A stretch of 64,000 bases of DNA from NCBI RefSeq assembly GCF_017086445.1, contig NZ_CP070968.1, positions 2,108,001-2,172,000 of the forward strand, in the 5' to 3' direction. The notes beneath the pieces are model-generated. The model was not told the origin of the DNA and made no database searches. It saw nothing but the letters and a program-made list of their open reading frames with translations. Position 1 is the stretch's first letter, and every line of letters begins with the position of its first letter. This DNA comes from Brevundimonas fontaquae. GTDB taxonomy: Bacteria; Pseudomonadota; Alphaproteobacteria; Caulobacterales; Caulobacteraceae. This document shows positions 29,919 to 38,618 of the stretch, piece after piece. A program made the position numbers and the translations under genes.

Positions 29919-32345
29919 TCAGGCGCCGCGCGGCTTGACCCGGTTCGTCGCTTGCGCCTCGGCTGGGTTTTCTGGCCACGGATGACGGGGATAGCGGCCG
30001 CGCATCTCCGCACGCACCGCCGCCCACGAGCCCGACCAGAAGCGTGGCAAGTCCTTGGTGACTTGCACCGGACGTCGCGCCGGCGACAACAGGGCGAGAG
30101 TCAACGGCACGCCGCCGACGGTCGGATGCGTCGTCACGCCGAACAGTTCCTGCACCCGAATATCCACGCGCGGCCCGCCCTCGGCGGCATAGTCGATGGC
30201 CGCCGATCCCAGGGGCGTGACCAGACGCGCGGGCGCCAACTCGTCCAGACGGCGCTGTAGGTCCCAAGGGATAAGTCCGCGCAGGGCCTCAGCCAGATGG
30301 CCGTCGACTATCCCCTCCAGCGATTTCGCCCCATCCAGCAGGGGCCATAGCCAGTCCTCACGCGCCGCCAGCAGAGCCTCGTCGGACACATCGGGCCAGG
30401 CTGGATCGCGCGCTTGCAGGAAGGCCAGACGTGCGCGCAGTCCCGACGCCTGCTCGCCCCATTTCAGCGCGCCCAGCCCATCCGCCTCGATCTCGGCCCG
30501 AAGGGCGGCGGTCAAGGTCTTCGCATCCGGCGCGCCGACGATCTTTTCGTCCAGCACGATGGCCCCGATGCGCCGCGAGCGCCGGATCACCGACCGCCCC
30601 GACGGTTCGCGCGCCAGCCGGTCCTCCGTCGAGATCAGGCGCGCCAGATCGCTGTCGATCTGGTCCGCCTCCAGCGCCGCCGCCAGTCTCACCCGGTCGC
30701 GCGTGTCGCCGCCGCCGAGTTCGGCGATCGCCAACCAAGGCTCACGCGCCAGATGGTCGGTCGCCTCCAGCACGGCCCCTCGCCCACTAGCCAAAAGGAA
30801 TTCACCCGCCTTGCCCCGCGCCTTTGCGATCCGCTCGGGAAAGGCCTCGGCCAACAGCAGTCCAGGATCGATCGTCCGTCCCGATCCGCCGCCCGCGGCG
30901 CGCGCCCAGCGCTCCGCCAGTTTGATCGAATCGCGCGCTCTCTGCGTCCGATCGCGCTCCAGCCCGATCAGGCGATCCGCCAGGTCAATGCTCGATCCGC
31001 CCAAACCCGGCTCGCTCAGCACCGCCGCGATCCGTGCGCCCGTCATCGCGTTGCCGGCGTCGGACGCCACAGCCACCATGTGGGCCAGCCGCGGCGACAG
31101 CGGGATCTTCGTCAGGCGCAGCCCGTGTTTCGACAGTCCGCCATCGGCATCCAGCGCCCCCAACCGTGTCAGCACCTTGCGCGCCTCGGCCAAGGCTCCA
31201 GCCGGCGGCGGGTCGAGCAGGGCAAGCTCCTCCGCCGAGCGTGCGCCCCACCGGGCCAGGTCCAGGGCCAGCCCGGTCAGGTCCGCCTCCTGGATTTCCG
31301 GCCGCTGATGCGGGATCAGCCCGCGCGTCTGTTCCTCATCCCACAGGCGGTAGCAGACACCCGGCTCGGTGCGCCCGGCCCGGCCGCGCCTCTGTTCCGC
31401 GGAGGATCGGCTGACCTTGACCGTCGCCAGCCGGGTCAGGCTGCTGGACGGTTCGAACCGTGGCACGCGCGACAGGCCCCCGTCGATCACCACCCGTACG
31501 CCTTCGATGGTCAGGCTAGTTTCCGCGACCGATGTCGCCAGCACCAGCTTGCGCCGCCCCAAAGCCGCCGGTTCGATGGCTCGGTCCTGTTCGGCCCGGT
31601 CCAGCCCGCCATACAGGGGCACGACATCGATGTTCGGTAGCCGCAGCCGCTCGTTCACCAGCCGAGCGACCCGATGGATTTCGCCCTGCCCTGGCAGGAA
31701 GACCAGCACCGACCCCGTCTCCTCGCCCAGCGCTGTCAGGCAGGCGCGCGCAACAGCCTCTTCGAACCGTTCGGACGGATTGCGGCCCAGATACCGGGTC
31801 TTGATCGGCCAGACCCTTCCCTCGGCCTCGATCACCGGCGCGCCGTCGAGCAGGTGCGAGACCCCGACGACATCCAGCGTCGCGGACATGACCAGCAGCC
31901 GCAGATCCTCGCGCAGCAGCCCTTGCGTGTCTCTCGCCAAAGCCAGCCCGAGATCGGCGTCCAGGCTGCGTTCGTGGAACTCGTCGAACAACACCGCGCC
32001 CACGCCCTCCAGACCCGGATCGTCCAGAATCATGCGCGTGAAGACGCCCTCGGTGATCACCTCGATCCGCGTGTTCGGCCCGATGCGGCTCTGGAGGCGG
32101 GTGCGATAGCCAACCGTCCCGCCCGGCTGTTCGCCCAGGGTCGCAGCCATCCGGTCGGCCGCCGCCCGTGCGGCCAGGCGTCGCGGCTCCAGCACCAGCA
32201 CCTTGCCGTCCAGCCAGGGCTGATCCAGTAAGGCCAGCGGCACGACCGTCGTCTTGCCCGCCCCCGGCGGCGCCGCCAGCACGGCCTTATTGCCCGCGCT
32301 CAGAGCGGCTTTCAGCGGTTCAAGAACGGCGTGGATAGGCAGCAT
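29919..32345 (-). CDS. hrpB: ATP-dependent helicase HrpB
   Basis: 808 residues, a DEAH/RHA-type helicase. Motif I is APPGAGKTT near residue 25, motif II is DEFH (LFDEFHERSLDADL), motif III SATLD, and motif VI QRRGRAGRTEPGVCYRLW. The HrpB-specific C-terminal domain is complete. Family members are widespread but their cellular role is poorly known. It overlaps no neighbour and diverges from the amino-acid permease. Confidence 0.92.
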   Translation of the reverse strand: MLPIHAVLEPLKAALSAGNKAVLAAPPGAGKTTVVPLALLDQPWLDGKVLVLEPRRLAARAAADRMAATLGEQPGGTVGYRTRLQSRIGPNTRIEVITEGVFTRMILDDPGLEGVGAVLFDEFHERSLDADLGLALARDTQGLLREDLRLLVMSATLDVVGVSHLLDGAPVIEAEGRVWPIKTRYLGRNPSERFEEAVARACLTALGEETGSVLVFLPGQGEIHRVARLVNERLRLPNIDVVPLYGGLDRAEQDRAIEPAALGRRKLVLATSVAETSLTIEGVRVVIDGGLSRVPRFEPSSSLTRLATVKVSRSSAEQRRGRAGRTEPGVCYRLWDEEQTRGLIPHQRPEIQEADLTGLALDLARWGARSAEELALLDPPPAGALAEARKVLTRLGALDADGGLSKHGLRLTKIPLSPRLAHMVAVASDAGNAMTGARIAAVLSEPGLGGSSIDLADRLIGLERDRTQRARDSIKLAERWARAAGGGSGRTIDPGLLLAEAFPERIAKARGKAGEFLLASGRGAVLEATDHLAREPWLAIAELGGGDTRDRVRLAAALEADQIDSDLARLISTEDRLAREPSGRSVIRRSRRIGAIVLDEKIVGAPDAKTLTAALRAEIEADGLGALKWGEQASGLRARLAFLQARDPAWPDVSDEALLAAREDWLWPLLDGAKSLEGIVDGHLAEALRGLIPWDLQRRLDELAPARLVTPLGSAAIDYAAEGGPRVDIRVQELFGVTTHPTVGGVPLTLALLSPARRPVQVTKDLPRFWSGSWAAVRAEMRGRYPRHPWPENPAEAQATNRVKPRGA

Positions 32346-32490
32346 GCGTCGCCTCTAGCCTGCCGACAGGCGATCACGAAAGCGTCGTCGCGCCTTAACC
32401 ACCCCGTCATGCGCGTTGCGCGCCGCCGCATCCGTCGCTAGCGTCCGCCCCAAGCAGCCGAGGGGCTGCATCAAAACGTGGGGGTATTTT

Positions 32491-34065
32491 ATGTGGCGCG
32501 TTAAGTCGCTCGACGCGATCCTTGCCACGGCCGAGAAGAAGTCGCTTCACCGGTCGCTTGGTCCTATTCAACTAACGCTTCTGGGGATCGGGGCCATCAT
32601 CGGCACCGGAATCTTCGTCCTGACCGCTTCGGCCGCCCAAAAGGCCGGACCGGGCATGATGATCAGCTTCGTCATCGCCGGCGCCGTCTGCGCGGTCGCA
32701 GCGCTCTGCTACTCCGAACTGGCGTCGATGGCCCCGGTTTCGGGCTCAGCCTACACCTACACCTACGCCGTTATGGGCGAACTGCTGGCCTGGACGGTCG
32801 GTTGGGCGCTGATCCTGGAATACGCCGTGGCGGCCTCGGCAGTGTCGGTCGGTTGGTCGGGTTATGTGCTGGGGCTGATAGAACAGGGGCTCGGATTCGA
32901 TTTCCCCGACCTCCTATCCGCCGGGCCGACCTGGTCGATGAACGGTTTCATCCCCACGCCTGACTTCTCGGCCGGGATCGTCAACATCCCCGCCATCGTC
33001 GTGGCCCTGCTGGTGACGGCTCTGCTGATGGTCGGCACCACGGAATCGGCCCGGGTCAACGCAATCCTGGTTGCTATCAAGGTCGTCGCCCTGACGGTCT
33101 TCATCGTCATCACCCTGCCTGTCATCAAGTCGGCCAACCTGTCGCCGTTCGCCCCCAATGGCCTGTTCGGCCAATATTCGGGGATGGGCATCGTCGGCGC
33201 CGCGGCCTCGATCTTCTTCGCCTATGTCGGCTTCGACGCCGTTTCGACGGCGGCCGAGGAAACCAAGAACCCGCAACGTAACGTGCCCATCGGCCTGATC
33301 GGCTCGCTGGCCATCTGCACGATCTTCTATCTACTGGTCGCGCTCGGCGCCGCCGGCGCTATCGGCGCTCAGCCGGTTCTGGGCGCCGCCGGTGAAGCGG
33401 TACAGCCGGGCTCGCCCGCCTTCGTCGCCGCCTGCGCCCTGCCCGCCAACGCCGAAATGCTGGTCTGCTCTAACGAAGCCCTGGCTCACGTTCTGCGCGT
33501 CGTCGGCCACCCCCAGATCGGCAACGCCCTGGGCACCGCCGCCCTACTGGCCCTGCCGTCGGTCATCTTGATGATGATCTTCGGTCAGACCCGCATCTTC
33601 TTCGTGATGGCGCGCGACGGTCTGCTGCCGGAAGGCCTGACCAAGATCCACCCCAAGTGGAAAACGCCCTATATCGTGACCGCCGCCACCGGCATCGCGG
33701 TCGCCATCGCCGGCGCCCTGTTCCCGGTGGGCCAACTCGCCGACATCTCGAACTCGGGCACCCTGTTCGCCTTCTTCATGGTGTCGATCGCGGTGCTGGT
33801 GCTGCGGGTCAAGGATCCGAACCGTCGCCGTCCGTTCCGTACGCCGCTGATCTGGGTGTTCGCGCCCCTGTCGGCGTTCGGCTGCGCCTTCCTGTTCTGG
33901 AACCTGCCGCACGACGCCAAGATGGTGCTGCCGATCTGGGGCGGCATCGGCCTGGTGATCTACTTCCTGTATGGCTACCGCAAGAGCCACCTGGGTCGTG
34001 GTCTGGTCGAGGTTCACGAAACGGACCGCGACGTCCCGCCGCCACCCGTGCCGCCGATCAGCTAG
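32491..34065 (+). CDS. Amino-acid permease, APC superfamily (CAT-like)
   Basis: 524 residues with twelve or more transmembrane helices. The first helix has the APC signature LGIGAIIGTGIFVLT, followed by CYSELASMAPVSGSAYTY in helix 2-3. An insert with cysteines (residues about 305-330, AACALPANAEMLVC) lies in an outer loop. The architecture resembles cationic amino-acid transporters. I use ATG 32491 (MWRVKS), preceded by GTGGGGG; a longer in-frame reading from 32416 has no hydrophobic logic. A strong terminator follows at 34152. Confidence 0.87.
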   Translation: MWRVKSLDAILATAEKKSLHRSLGPIQLTLLGIGAIIGTGIFVLTASAAQKAGPGMMISFVIAGAVCAVAALCYSELASMAPVSGSAYTYTYAVMGELLAWTVGWALILEYAVAASAVSVGWSGYVLGLIEQGLGFDFPDLLSAGPTWSMNGFIPTPDFSAGIVNIPAIVVALLVTALLMVGTTESARVNAILVAIKVVALTVFIVITLPVIKSANLSPFAPNGLFGQYSGMGIVGAAASIFFAYVGFDAVSTAAEETKNPQRNVPIGLIGSLAICTIFYLLVALGAAGAIGAQPVLGAAGEAVQPGSPAFVAACALPANAEMLVCSNEALAHVLRVVGHPQIGNALGTAALLALPSVILMMIFGQTRIFFVMARDGLLPEGLTKIHPKWKTPYIVTAATGIAVAIAGALFPVGQLADISNSGTLFAFFMVSIAVLVLRVKDPNRRRPFRTPLIWVFAPLSAFGCAFLFWNLPHDAKMVLPIWGGIGLVIYFLYGYRKSHLGRGLVEVHETDRDVPPPPVPPIS

Positions 34066-34074
34066 GGCCAAACC

Positions 34075-34103
34075 GGGCCTGTCGCACCAATCGCGGCAGG
34101 CCC
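34075..34103 (+). other. Inverted repeat downstream of permease gene
   Basis: A 7-bp stem GGGCCTG/CAGGCCC lies 9 bp after the permease stop. No T-run follows, so it is perhaps an RNA-stabilising hairpin ahead of the main terminator. Confidence 0.3.
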
Positions 34104-34151
34104 ATCTATCGGCCTCAAGTAGCCGGCAAGGGCGATAGGCCAAGAATAAAG

Positions 34152-34182
34152 AAAGGCCCCGGATCGCTCCGGGGCCTTTTTT
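34152..34182 (+). terminator. Rho-independent terminator, probably bidirectional
   Basis: A perfect 12-bp stem (AAAGGCCCCGGA with TCCGGGGCCTTT) with a TCGC loop, followed by a T-run. It ends the permease transcript on the plus strand and can also end the tRNA-Leu transcript, whose 3' end lies 5 bp away on the minus strand. Confidence 0.85.
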
Positions 34183-34186
34183 GTCT

Positions 34187-34271
34187 TGGTGCGGATGAGA
34201 GGACTCGAACCTCCACGCCTCTCGGCGCTGGAACCTAAATCCAGTGCGTCTACCAGTTCCGCCACATCCGC
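34187..34271 (-). tRNA. tRNA-Leu (anticodon TAG)
   Basis: 85 nt including an encoded CCA. The acceptor stem GCGGATG pairs with CATCCGC, there is a long variable arm (CGCCGAGAGGCG), the anticodon loop TTTAGGT reads TAG, and the T-loop is GGTTCGAGTCC. It reads CUN-type leucine codons. Confidence 0.96.
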
Positions 34272-34288
34272 ATCGGGTAGGCGGTCGC

Positions 34289-34316
34289 CTCTAGAGGGTG
34301 ACGCCGCTTAGGGCAA
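34289..34316 (-). promoter_or_regulatory. Candidate promoter of tRNA-Leu
   Basis: Minus strand TTGCCC (34316-34311), 16-nt spacer, CTAGAG (34294-34289), ending 17 bp before the tRNA. It overlaps nothing but the gap after the small secreted-protein gene. Confidence 0.3.
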
Positions 34317-34320
34317 GGCC

Positions 34321-34683
34321 TCAGCGACGCCCAGCGACCAGTTCGTTGCGAATGGAGCGTCCCAAGGGATCGCGGGCGCGCCAGGTGTCGCCGACATCGG
34401 CTTCGACCATCCGGCTGCAAAAGCGCGGCAGGATCTGACGCGGGCTGAAGCCGGACAAACAAATCTTGTCACCCTCAGCCGACCAGCGGGCCGCCACACG
34501 TCGCCCGTCCGAAAACTGTGAGGTGTAGCGTCCATCCGGCTCGAAATAGTGCCGGACCCACTGTCCATTCGGATAATGGGACACGATCGTATTGCCGAAC
34601 GCCTTGGACATATCGGCTGAGGCGGGCGAGGCCGCCAGCACACCCACAATAGCCAAGCCGCAGATCACCGCACCCTGCTTCAC
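34321..34683 (-). CDS. Small secreted protein of unknown function
   Basis: 120 residues with a clear signal peptide (MKQGAVICGLAIVGVLAASPASA). The mature part has the pattern SHYPNGQWVRHYFEPDGRYTSQF and then ARWSAEGDKICL, which suggests a small beta-rich domain of the kind that monitors envelope or binds ligands. Three cysteines are present (one in the signal peptide). I do not recognise a named family. It lies between dps and tRNA-Leu on the same strand. Confidence 0.65.
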   Translation of the reverse strand: MKQGAVICGLAIVGVLAASPASADMSKAFGNTIVSHYPNGQWVRHYFEPDGRYTSQFSDGRRVAARWSAEGDKICLSGFSPRQILPRFCSRMVEADVGDTWRARDPLGRSIRNELVAGRR

Positions 34684-34751
34684 ACGCCTCTCCCGCGCCT
34701 TCCGTCATCGACTATCGACGATACATAGGACGGCGCAAGCGCTGCGGTTCC

Positions 34752-35267
34752 TCAGCCGTTGCCGCGACGACCCGATTCGAACAGGAACCAGACGCGCTTC
34801 TCGCTCTCGTCGATCCAGTTCTCCAGCAGGCTGGCGGTCGCGACGTCGTTATGCTCGTCGCAAAGGTCATGCACCTCGCGCATCCGCCCGATCAGTTCAC
34901 CGTTGTCGTCGCGAAGCTCCGCCAGCATATCGAGCGGATCGACATAGTCGGCGTCGTTATCGGCGATGCGTGATTCCTTGGCGATCTGACCGATGGAACG
35001 CAGCGTGGTCCCGCCGATCTTGCGCGCCCGCTCGGCCATCGGATCGGTCATGGCCAGGATTTCCGCCGACTGCTCGTCCAGCATCAGATGATAGTCCCGG
35101 AAATGCGGACCCGAGACGTGCCAGTGGAAATTCTTCGTCTTGATGTAGAGAGCGAACGTATCGGCGAGAAGGCCGGTCAGAGCGGCGGAAATGCTCTGGG
35201 TCGCCTCCTCCGACAGGCTCGTCGGCGTCTTCAGGGGCGCCAGGCGCTTTTCTTTGGCGGTGGCCAT
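34752..35267 (-). CDS. dps: DNA starvation/stationary-phase protection protein Dps
   Basis: About 171 residues, ferritin-like. Ferroxidase residues lie in KTKNFHWHVSGPHF (His) and in LDEQSAEILAMTDPMAERAR (Asp/Glu), the usual intersubunit set. It oxidises Fe(II) with hydrogen peroxide and stores iron in a dodecamer. Two adjacent ATG codons (35270 and 35267) are possible starts. GAGGAG lies 4 nt before the first and 7 nt before the second, so I prefer the second. Confidence 0.93.
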   Translation of the reverse strand: MATAKEKRLAPLKTPTSLSEEATQSISAALTGLLADTFALYIKTKNFHWHVSGPHFRDYHLMLDEQSAEILAMTDPMAERARKIGGTTLRSIGQIAKESRIADNDADYVDPLDMLAELRDDNGELIGRMREVHDLCDEHNDVATASLLENWIDESEKRVWFLFESGRRGNG

Positions 35268-35392
35268 CATCGTTCTCCTCAGCAGCAGTCTGCGGTCAAG
35301 CTAGGTAGCCGGGCATCCGGACGGAAGCCCTGGCGCAGATGATAATGCTGAAGCTGTGAAGTGGTTCGGCGGCGCCGACCTTTGTCGGCGGA

Positions 35393-35466
35393 TGGCTGGG
35401 GAACTAGGACTCGAACCTAGAATGACGGTACCAAAAACCGTAGTGTTACCATTACACCATTCCCCA
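35393..35466 (-). tRNA. tRNA-Gln (anticodon TTG)
   Basis: 74 nt with encoded CCA. The acceptor TGGGGAA pairs with TTCCCCA, the anticodon stem is ACGGT/ACCGT, the loop TTTTGGT gives anticodon TTG, and the T-arm is TAGGTTCGAGTCCTA. Confidence 0.96.
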
Positions 35467-35509
35467 GCAGGACCGGCGTTTCCGAAGCACTCTGTGCGGC
35501 GGAGGCGGT

Positions 35510-35538
35510 CAGATACGCCAAGCTGTTTTGGGATGCAA
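35510..35538 (-). promoter_or_regulatory. Candidate promoter of tRNA-Gln
   Basis: Minus strand TTGCAT (35538-35533), 17-nt spacer, TATCTG (35515-35510), 43 bp before the tRNA. Confidence 0.35.
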
Positions 35539-35592
35539 CACCCTCTTTCAGGACTATTTTCGCTTGCTGTGAAGATGGGTCGAAATGGGCGC

Positions 35593-35621
35593 TTGCGGCC
35601 TATCGAACCCATGGCTATAAG
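35593..35621 (+). promoter_or_regulatory. Candidate promoter of tRNA-Pro
   Basis: TTGCGG (35593-35598), 17-nt spacer, TATAAG (35616-35621), 46 bp before the tRNA. Confidence 0.4.
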
Positions 35622-35667
35622 CCGCGTCCTCACTTCGGGGCGACGCCGCCAGGCCAGCCCCCACGGT

Positions 35668-35744
35668 CGGAGTGTGGCTCAGCCTGGTAGAGCACTGCGT
35701 TCGGGACGCAGGGGTCGGAGGTTCGAATCCTCTCACTCCGACCA
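35668..35744 (+). tRNA. tRNA-Pro (anticodon CGG)
   Basis: 77 nt with encoded CCA. The acceptor CGGAGTG pairs with CACTCCG, the anticodon stem is CTGCG/CGCAG, the loop TTCGGGA gives CGG, and the T-arm is GGAGGTTCGAATCCTC. Confidence 0.96.
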
Positions 35745-35773
35745 TCTTCTCCTCAGAATAATCGACGATGCGA

Positions 35774-35793
35774 CAGCGGGTCTTCGCCCGCTG
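35774..35793. terminator. Hairpin between tRNA-Pro and the ilvC-like gene
   Basis: A 7-bp perfect stem CAGCGGG/CCCGCTG with a 6-nt loop, between the convergent tRNA-Pro and the ilvC homologue. There is no strong T-run on either strand. Confidence 0.35.
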
Positions 35794-35804
35794 CCAGAGC
35801 CGCG

Positions 35805-36839
35805 TCAGTCGTCGTTCGCTGCGCTCTCCATCGCCTGGCGCGCCACCGCATTCAGATGCGCTCCGACCGACTCGATTGGCCTTAAGCCCAGCGCCTTTCG
35901 GCGCGCGGTCAGATCGGGCGAGCCCGCGTCATAATCGGCCATCAAACGCCGCACGAACGCCCCGCCCTGCACCTCGGCCAGCACCTGATCCATCGCCTGG
36001 CGAGATTCGGCTCCGATGACGCGCGGTCCGGTCAGATAGGCGCCGTATTCCGCCGTGTTCGAAATCTTGGCGAAGGCGCCCGCGATGCCGCGTTCGTACA
36101 TCAAGTCGGTCACCAGCTTGGTCTCGTAAAAACATTCGAACCACGCCACCTCGGGCGGATAGCCGGCATGGACCAGTTTCATGAAGGCCGTGTCGATCAG
36201 TTCGGCGATGCCGCCGCACAGCACCACCTGTTCTCCGAACAGGTCGCTCTCGCACTCGTCGCGCATCGTCGTTTCCAGAATGCCCTTGCGCCCGCATCCC
36301 AGCGCCGCCGCATAGGACAGGCCTAGCGCATGCGCGCCGCCCGTTGCGTCCTGCTGCACGCCGAACAGGCAGAAAACCCCCTGCCCGGCCTCGTACAGGT
36401 CGCGGATGCGCGGCCCGATCCCCTTGGGCGAGGCCAGGATGACGTCCAGATCCGCGCGCGGTTCGACCAGGCCGAATCGCACCGACAGGCCGTGGGCGAA
36501 GATCAGGGCCGCGCCCGGCCGCACGTTCGGCTCCAGCTCGTCGCGCCACAGATCGCGATGCGCCTCGTCTGACGTCATGACGGCGACCACGTCGGCGCCC
36601 GACGCGGCCTGCGCGGCCGTCATCACCTCGAACCCGTCGGCGCGCGCCAGGTCTCGCGTCTTGGAGTCGGCCTTCAGACCCACCACGATGTCGGCCACGC
36701 CCGAATCGCGCAGGTTCAGCGCATGGGTGCGCCCCTGGCTGCCGTAACCGATCATGGCCACGCGCTTGCCGCGAATGATCGAAAGGTCGCAGTCGCGGTC
36801 GTGGAAGACAGGCAGCGGATTGGATAGGGTCTGGGTCAT
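35805..36839 (-). CDS. Divergent ketol-acid reductoisomerase homologue
   Basis: 344 residues, class I IlvC length. The NAD(P) loop is GYGSQGRTHALNLRDSG; the metal ligands appear intact (Asp199 and Glu203 in DLFGEQ, Glu235 and Glu239 in ECFYE), as are His116 in FAHG and SNTAEYG. However, several usually invariant stretches differ: PKGPGH reads PKGIGP, and GSQGHAHAL reads GSQGRTHAL. The enzyme should still be an NADPH-linked reductoisomerase, but the substrate may differ. Its ATG shares CATG with the divergent DUF924 gene. No ilvB/ilvN lies nearby. Confidence 0.75.
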   Translation of the reverse strand: MTQTLSNPLPVFHDRDCDLSIIRGKRVAMIGYGSQGRTHALNLRDSGVADIVVGLKADSKTRDLARADGFEVMTAAQAASGADVVAVMTSDEAHRDLWRDELEPNVRPGAALIFAHGLSVRFGLVEPRADLDVILASPKGIGPRIRDLYEAGQGVFCLFGVQQDATGGAHALGLSYAAALGCGRKGILETTMRDECESDLFGEQVVLCGGIAELIDTAFMKLVHAGYPPEVAWFECFYETKLVTDLMYERGIAGAFAKISNTAEYGAYLTGPRVIGAESRQAMDQVLAEVQGGAFVRRLMADYDAGSPDLTARRKALGLRPIESVGAHLNAVARQAMESAANDD

Positions 36840-37380
36840 GACCGCCTTCATAACCCCATCCGATGTCGTCGCCTTCTGGAAAGAGGCCGGACCCGAAAAG
36901 TGGTTCGCCAAGGACGAGGCGTTCGACGCCGACTTCCGCGACCGAGGCCACGCCCTGCATTGGGCCGCCGCACGCCGCGAACGGGACGACTGGATAGACA
37001 CGGCCGAGGGCGCCTTGGCGCTGTTGATCCTGCTGGACCAGTATCCCCGAAACAGTTTTCGCGGCACGGCGCATCAGTTCGCCACCGACCCGCTCGCCCT
37101 GATGTTTGCAAACCAAGCCGTGGCCCGCGATCTGCATCTGGCGGTCGAGCCGGCTTTGAAGAACTTCCTGCTGCTGCCGTTCGAGCATTCCGAAAGCATC
37201 GAGGATCAGGACCGCTACATGGCCTTGGTCGCCGGGGATGAAGAGCTGGAGAAATGGGGCAAGCTGCACCGGGACATCATCGTCCGCTTTGGCCGCTTCC
37301 CGCACCGCAACGCCGCGCTGGGCCGCCAGACGACGCCTGAAGAACAGGCCTTCCTCGACCAAGGCGGCTTCGGGGGCTAA
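36838..37380 (+). CDS. DUF924 family protein
   Basis: 180 residues, all-helical. MTAFITPSDVVAFWKEAGPEKWF and LLILLDQYPRNSFRGTA are characteristic of DUF924, a family of TPR-like fold and no established role. The ATG at 36838 overlaps the start of the divergent ilvC homologue. An AGGG about 9 nt upstream could serve as Shine-Dalgarno. Followed by thyA after a 75-bp gap. Confidence 0.85.
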   Translation: MTAFITPSDVVAFWKEAGPEKWFAKDEAFDADFRDRGHALHWAAARRERDDWIDTAEGALALLILLDQYPRNSFRGTAHQFATDPLALMFANQAVARDLHLAVEPALKNFLLLPFEHSESIEDQDRYMALVAGDEELEKWGKLHRDIIVRFGRFPHRNAALGRQTTPEEQAFLDQGGFGG

Positions 37381-37455
37381 TTCGATCCACAACGATCCGA
37401 TCGTGATCACCGACGGCTCATTGGCGATCGACTGATTCGGGTGGAAGCTGACGCC

Positions 37456-38313
37456 ATGAACGCTCAGGTCGCCATCGCTGAACTTCAGGCTCGCATCGCC
37501 GCGGCGCCTGCCGATCATCCCGAGCGGCAGTATCTGAACCTCCTGCGCGAGATCCTCGACAATGGCGTCCGTCGCGACGACCGCACCGGCACGGGCACCC
37601 TGGGCGTCTTCGGCCGCCAGATGCGGTTCGATCTGTGCAAGGGTTTCCCGGTCCTGACGACCAAGAAGCTGCATCTCCGGTCGATCATCGTCGAACTGCT
37701 GTGGTTCCTACGTGGCGAGACCAACATCGCCTATCTGAAGGACAATGGCGTCCGCATCTGGGACGAATGGGCCGACGCCGACGGCGAGTTGGGTCCGGTC
37801 TATGGCAAGCAATGGCGGTCCTGGACCGCGCCGGACGGGCGCGTCATCGACCAGATCGAGAAACTGGTTCATGGGCTGAAGACCAACCCCAACAGCCGCC
37901 GCCACATCGTCACCGCCTGGAACCCGGCCGATGTCGACGACATGGCCCTGCCGCCCTGCCACTGCCTGTTCCAGTTCTTCGTCGCTGACGGAAAGCTGTC
38001 CTGCCAACTGTACCAGCGCAGCGCCGACGTGTTCCTGGGCGTGCCCTTCAACATCGCCTCCTATGCCCTGCTGACGATGATGCTGGCCCAGGTCGTGGGG
38101 CTGGAGCCGGGCGACTTCGTCCACACCTTCGGCGACGCCCACCTTTATCTGAACCACCTCGAACAGGCCGAGCTTCAGCTGACCCGCGAGCCCCTGCCCC
38201 TGCCCGTCATGCAGATCGCGCCCAAAACCGACCTGTTCGCCTTCGATCTCTCGGACTTCACCCTCGAGGGCTACGAAGCCTGGCCGCACATCAAGGCCGC
38301 CGTCGCGGTCTGA
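37456..38313 (+). CDS. thyA: Thymidylate synthase
   Basis: 285 residues. It methylates dUMP to dTMP with methylene-tetrahydrofolate. The catalytic cysteine is Cys168 in [13 protein letters not shown], and the dUMP-binding [16 protein letters not shown] is present. ATG 37456 is preceded by GGAAG at 8 nt; a GTG at 37441 would add five residues. The stop overlaps the MazG-like start by one base, and dihydrofolate reductase lies 1 kb downstream. Confidence 0.95.
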   Translation: MNAQVAIAELQARIAAAPADHPERQYLNLLREILDNGVRRDDRTGTGTLGVFGRQMRFDLCKGFPVLTTKKLHLRSIIVELLWFLRGETNIAYLKDNGVRIWDEWADADGELGPVYGKQWRSWTAPDGRVIDQIEKLVHGLKTNPNSRRHIVTAWNPADVDDMALPPCHCLFQFFVADGKLSCQLYQRSADVFLGVPFNIASYALLTMMLAQVVGLEPGDFVHTFGDAHLYLNHLEQAELQLTREPLPLPVMQIAPKTDLFAFDLSDFTLEGYEAWPHIKAAVAV

Positions 38314-38618
38314 TGAACCTCAAGGACCTGCAGGCCGACGTCCTGCGCAACTCCGACATCTACGCCGCCGAACACGACATCGACCGGGATCGGGATTGGG
38401 CGCTGCTGAAGCTGCAGGAAGAGCTGGGCGAACTGACCGCCGAGCACCTGCGTCTGACCGGCCGCGCGCGAGGCGCGCCTGACGCCCAGGCGCTGGGCGA
38501 CGAGGCGGCGGATGTGCTGGGCATGCTGCTGATCTATTGCGCCCGAGCGGGCGTCGATCTTGATCAAGCCATGCAGCGCAAGTGGCTGAAGTCGCTGGAA
38601 CCTCAGAGCGAGGACTAG
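38313..38618 (+). CDS. MazG-like nucleotide pyrophosphohydrolase
   Basis: 101 residues. The all-alpha NTP-PPase signature is complete: LQEELGEL gives the first ExxE pair and DEAADVLGMLLIY gives the ExxD pair that binds magnesium. Such enzymes hydrolyse (d)NTPs to monophosphates. Its 1-base overlap with thyA suggests it supplies dUMP or cleans the deoxynucleotide pool, which is inference. It also resembles phosphoribosyl-ATP pyrophosphatases in fold. Confidence 0.75.
   Translation: MNLKDLQADVLRNSDIYAAEHDIDRDRDWALLKLQEELGELTAEHLRLTGRARGAPDAQALGDEAADVLGMLLIYCARAGVDLDQAMQRKWLKSLEPQSED

Noticed and set aside
34062..34265. Short frame MAELVDALDLGSSAERRGGS
   Set aside because: It is tRNA-Leu translated in one frame, a well-known spurious ORF.
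35301..35633. Frame with GEWCNGNTTVFGTVILGSSP
   Set aside because: It is tRNA-Gln read as protein.
35554..35745. Short frame containing GFEPPTPASRTQCSTRLSHT
   Set aside because: It is the antisense of tRNA-Pro, again a common spurious annotation.
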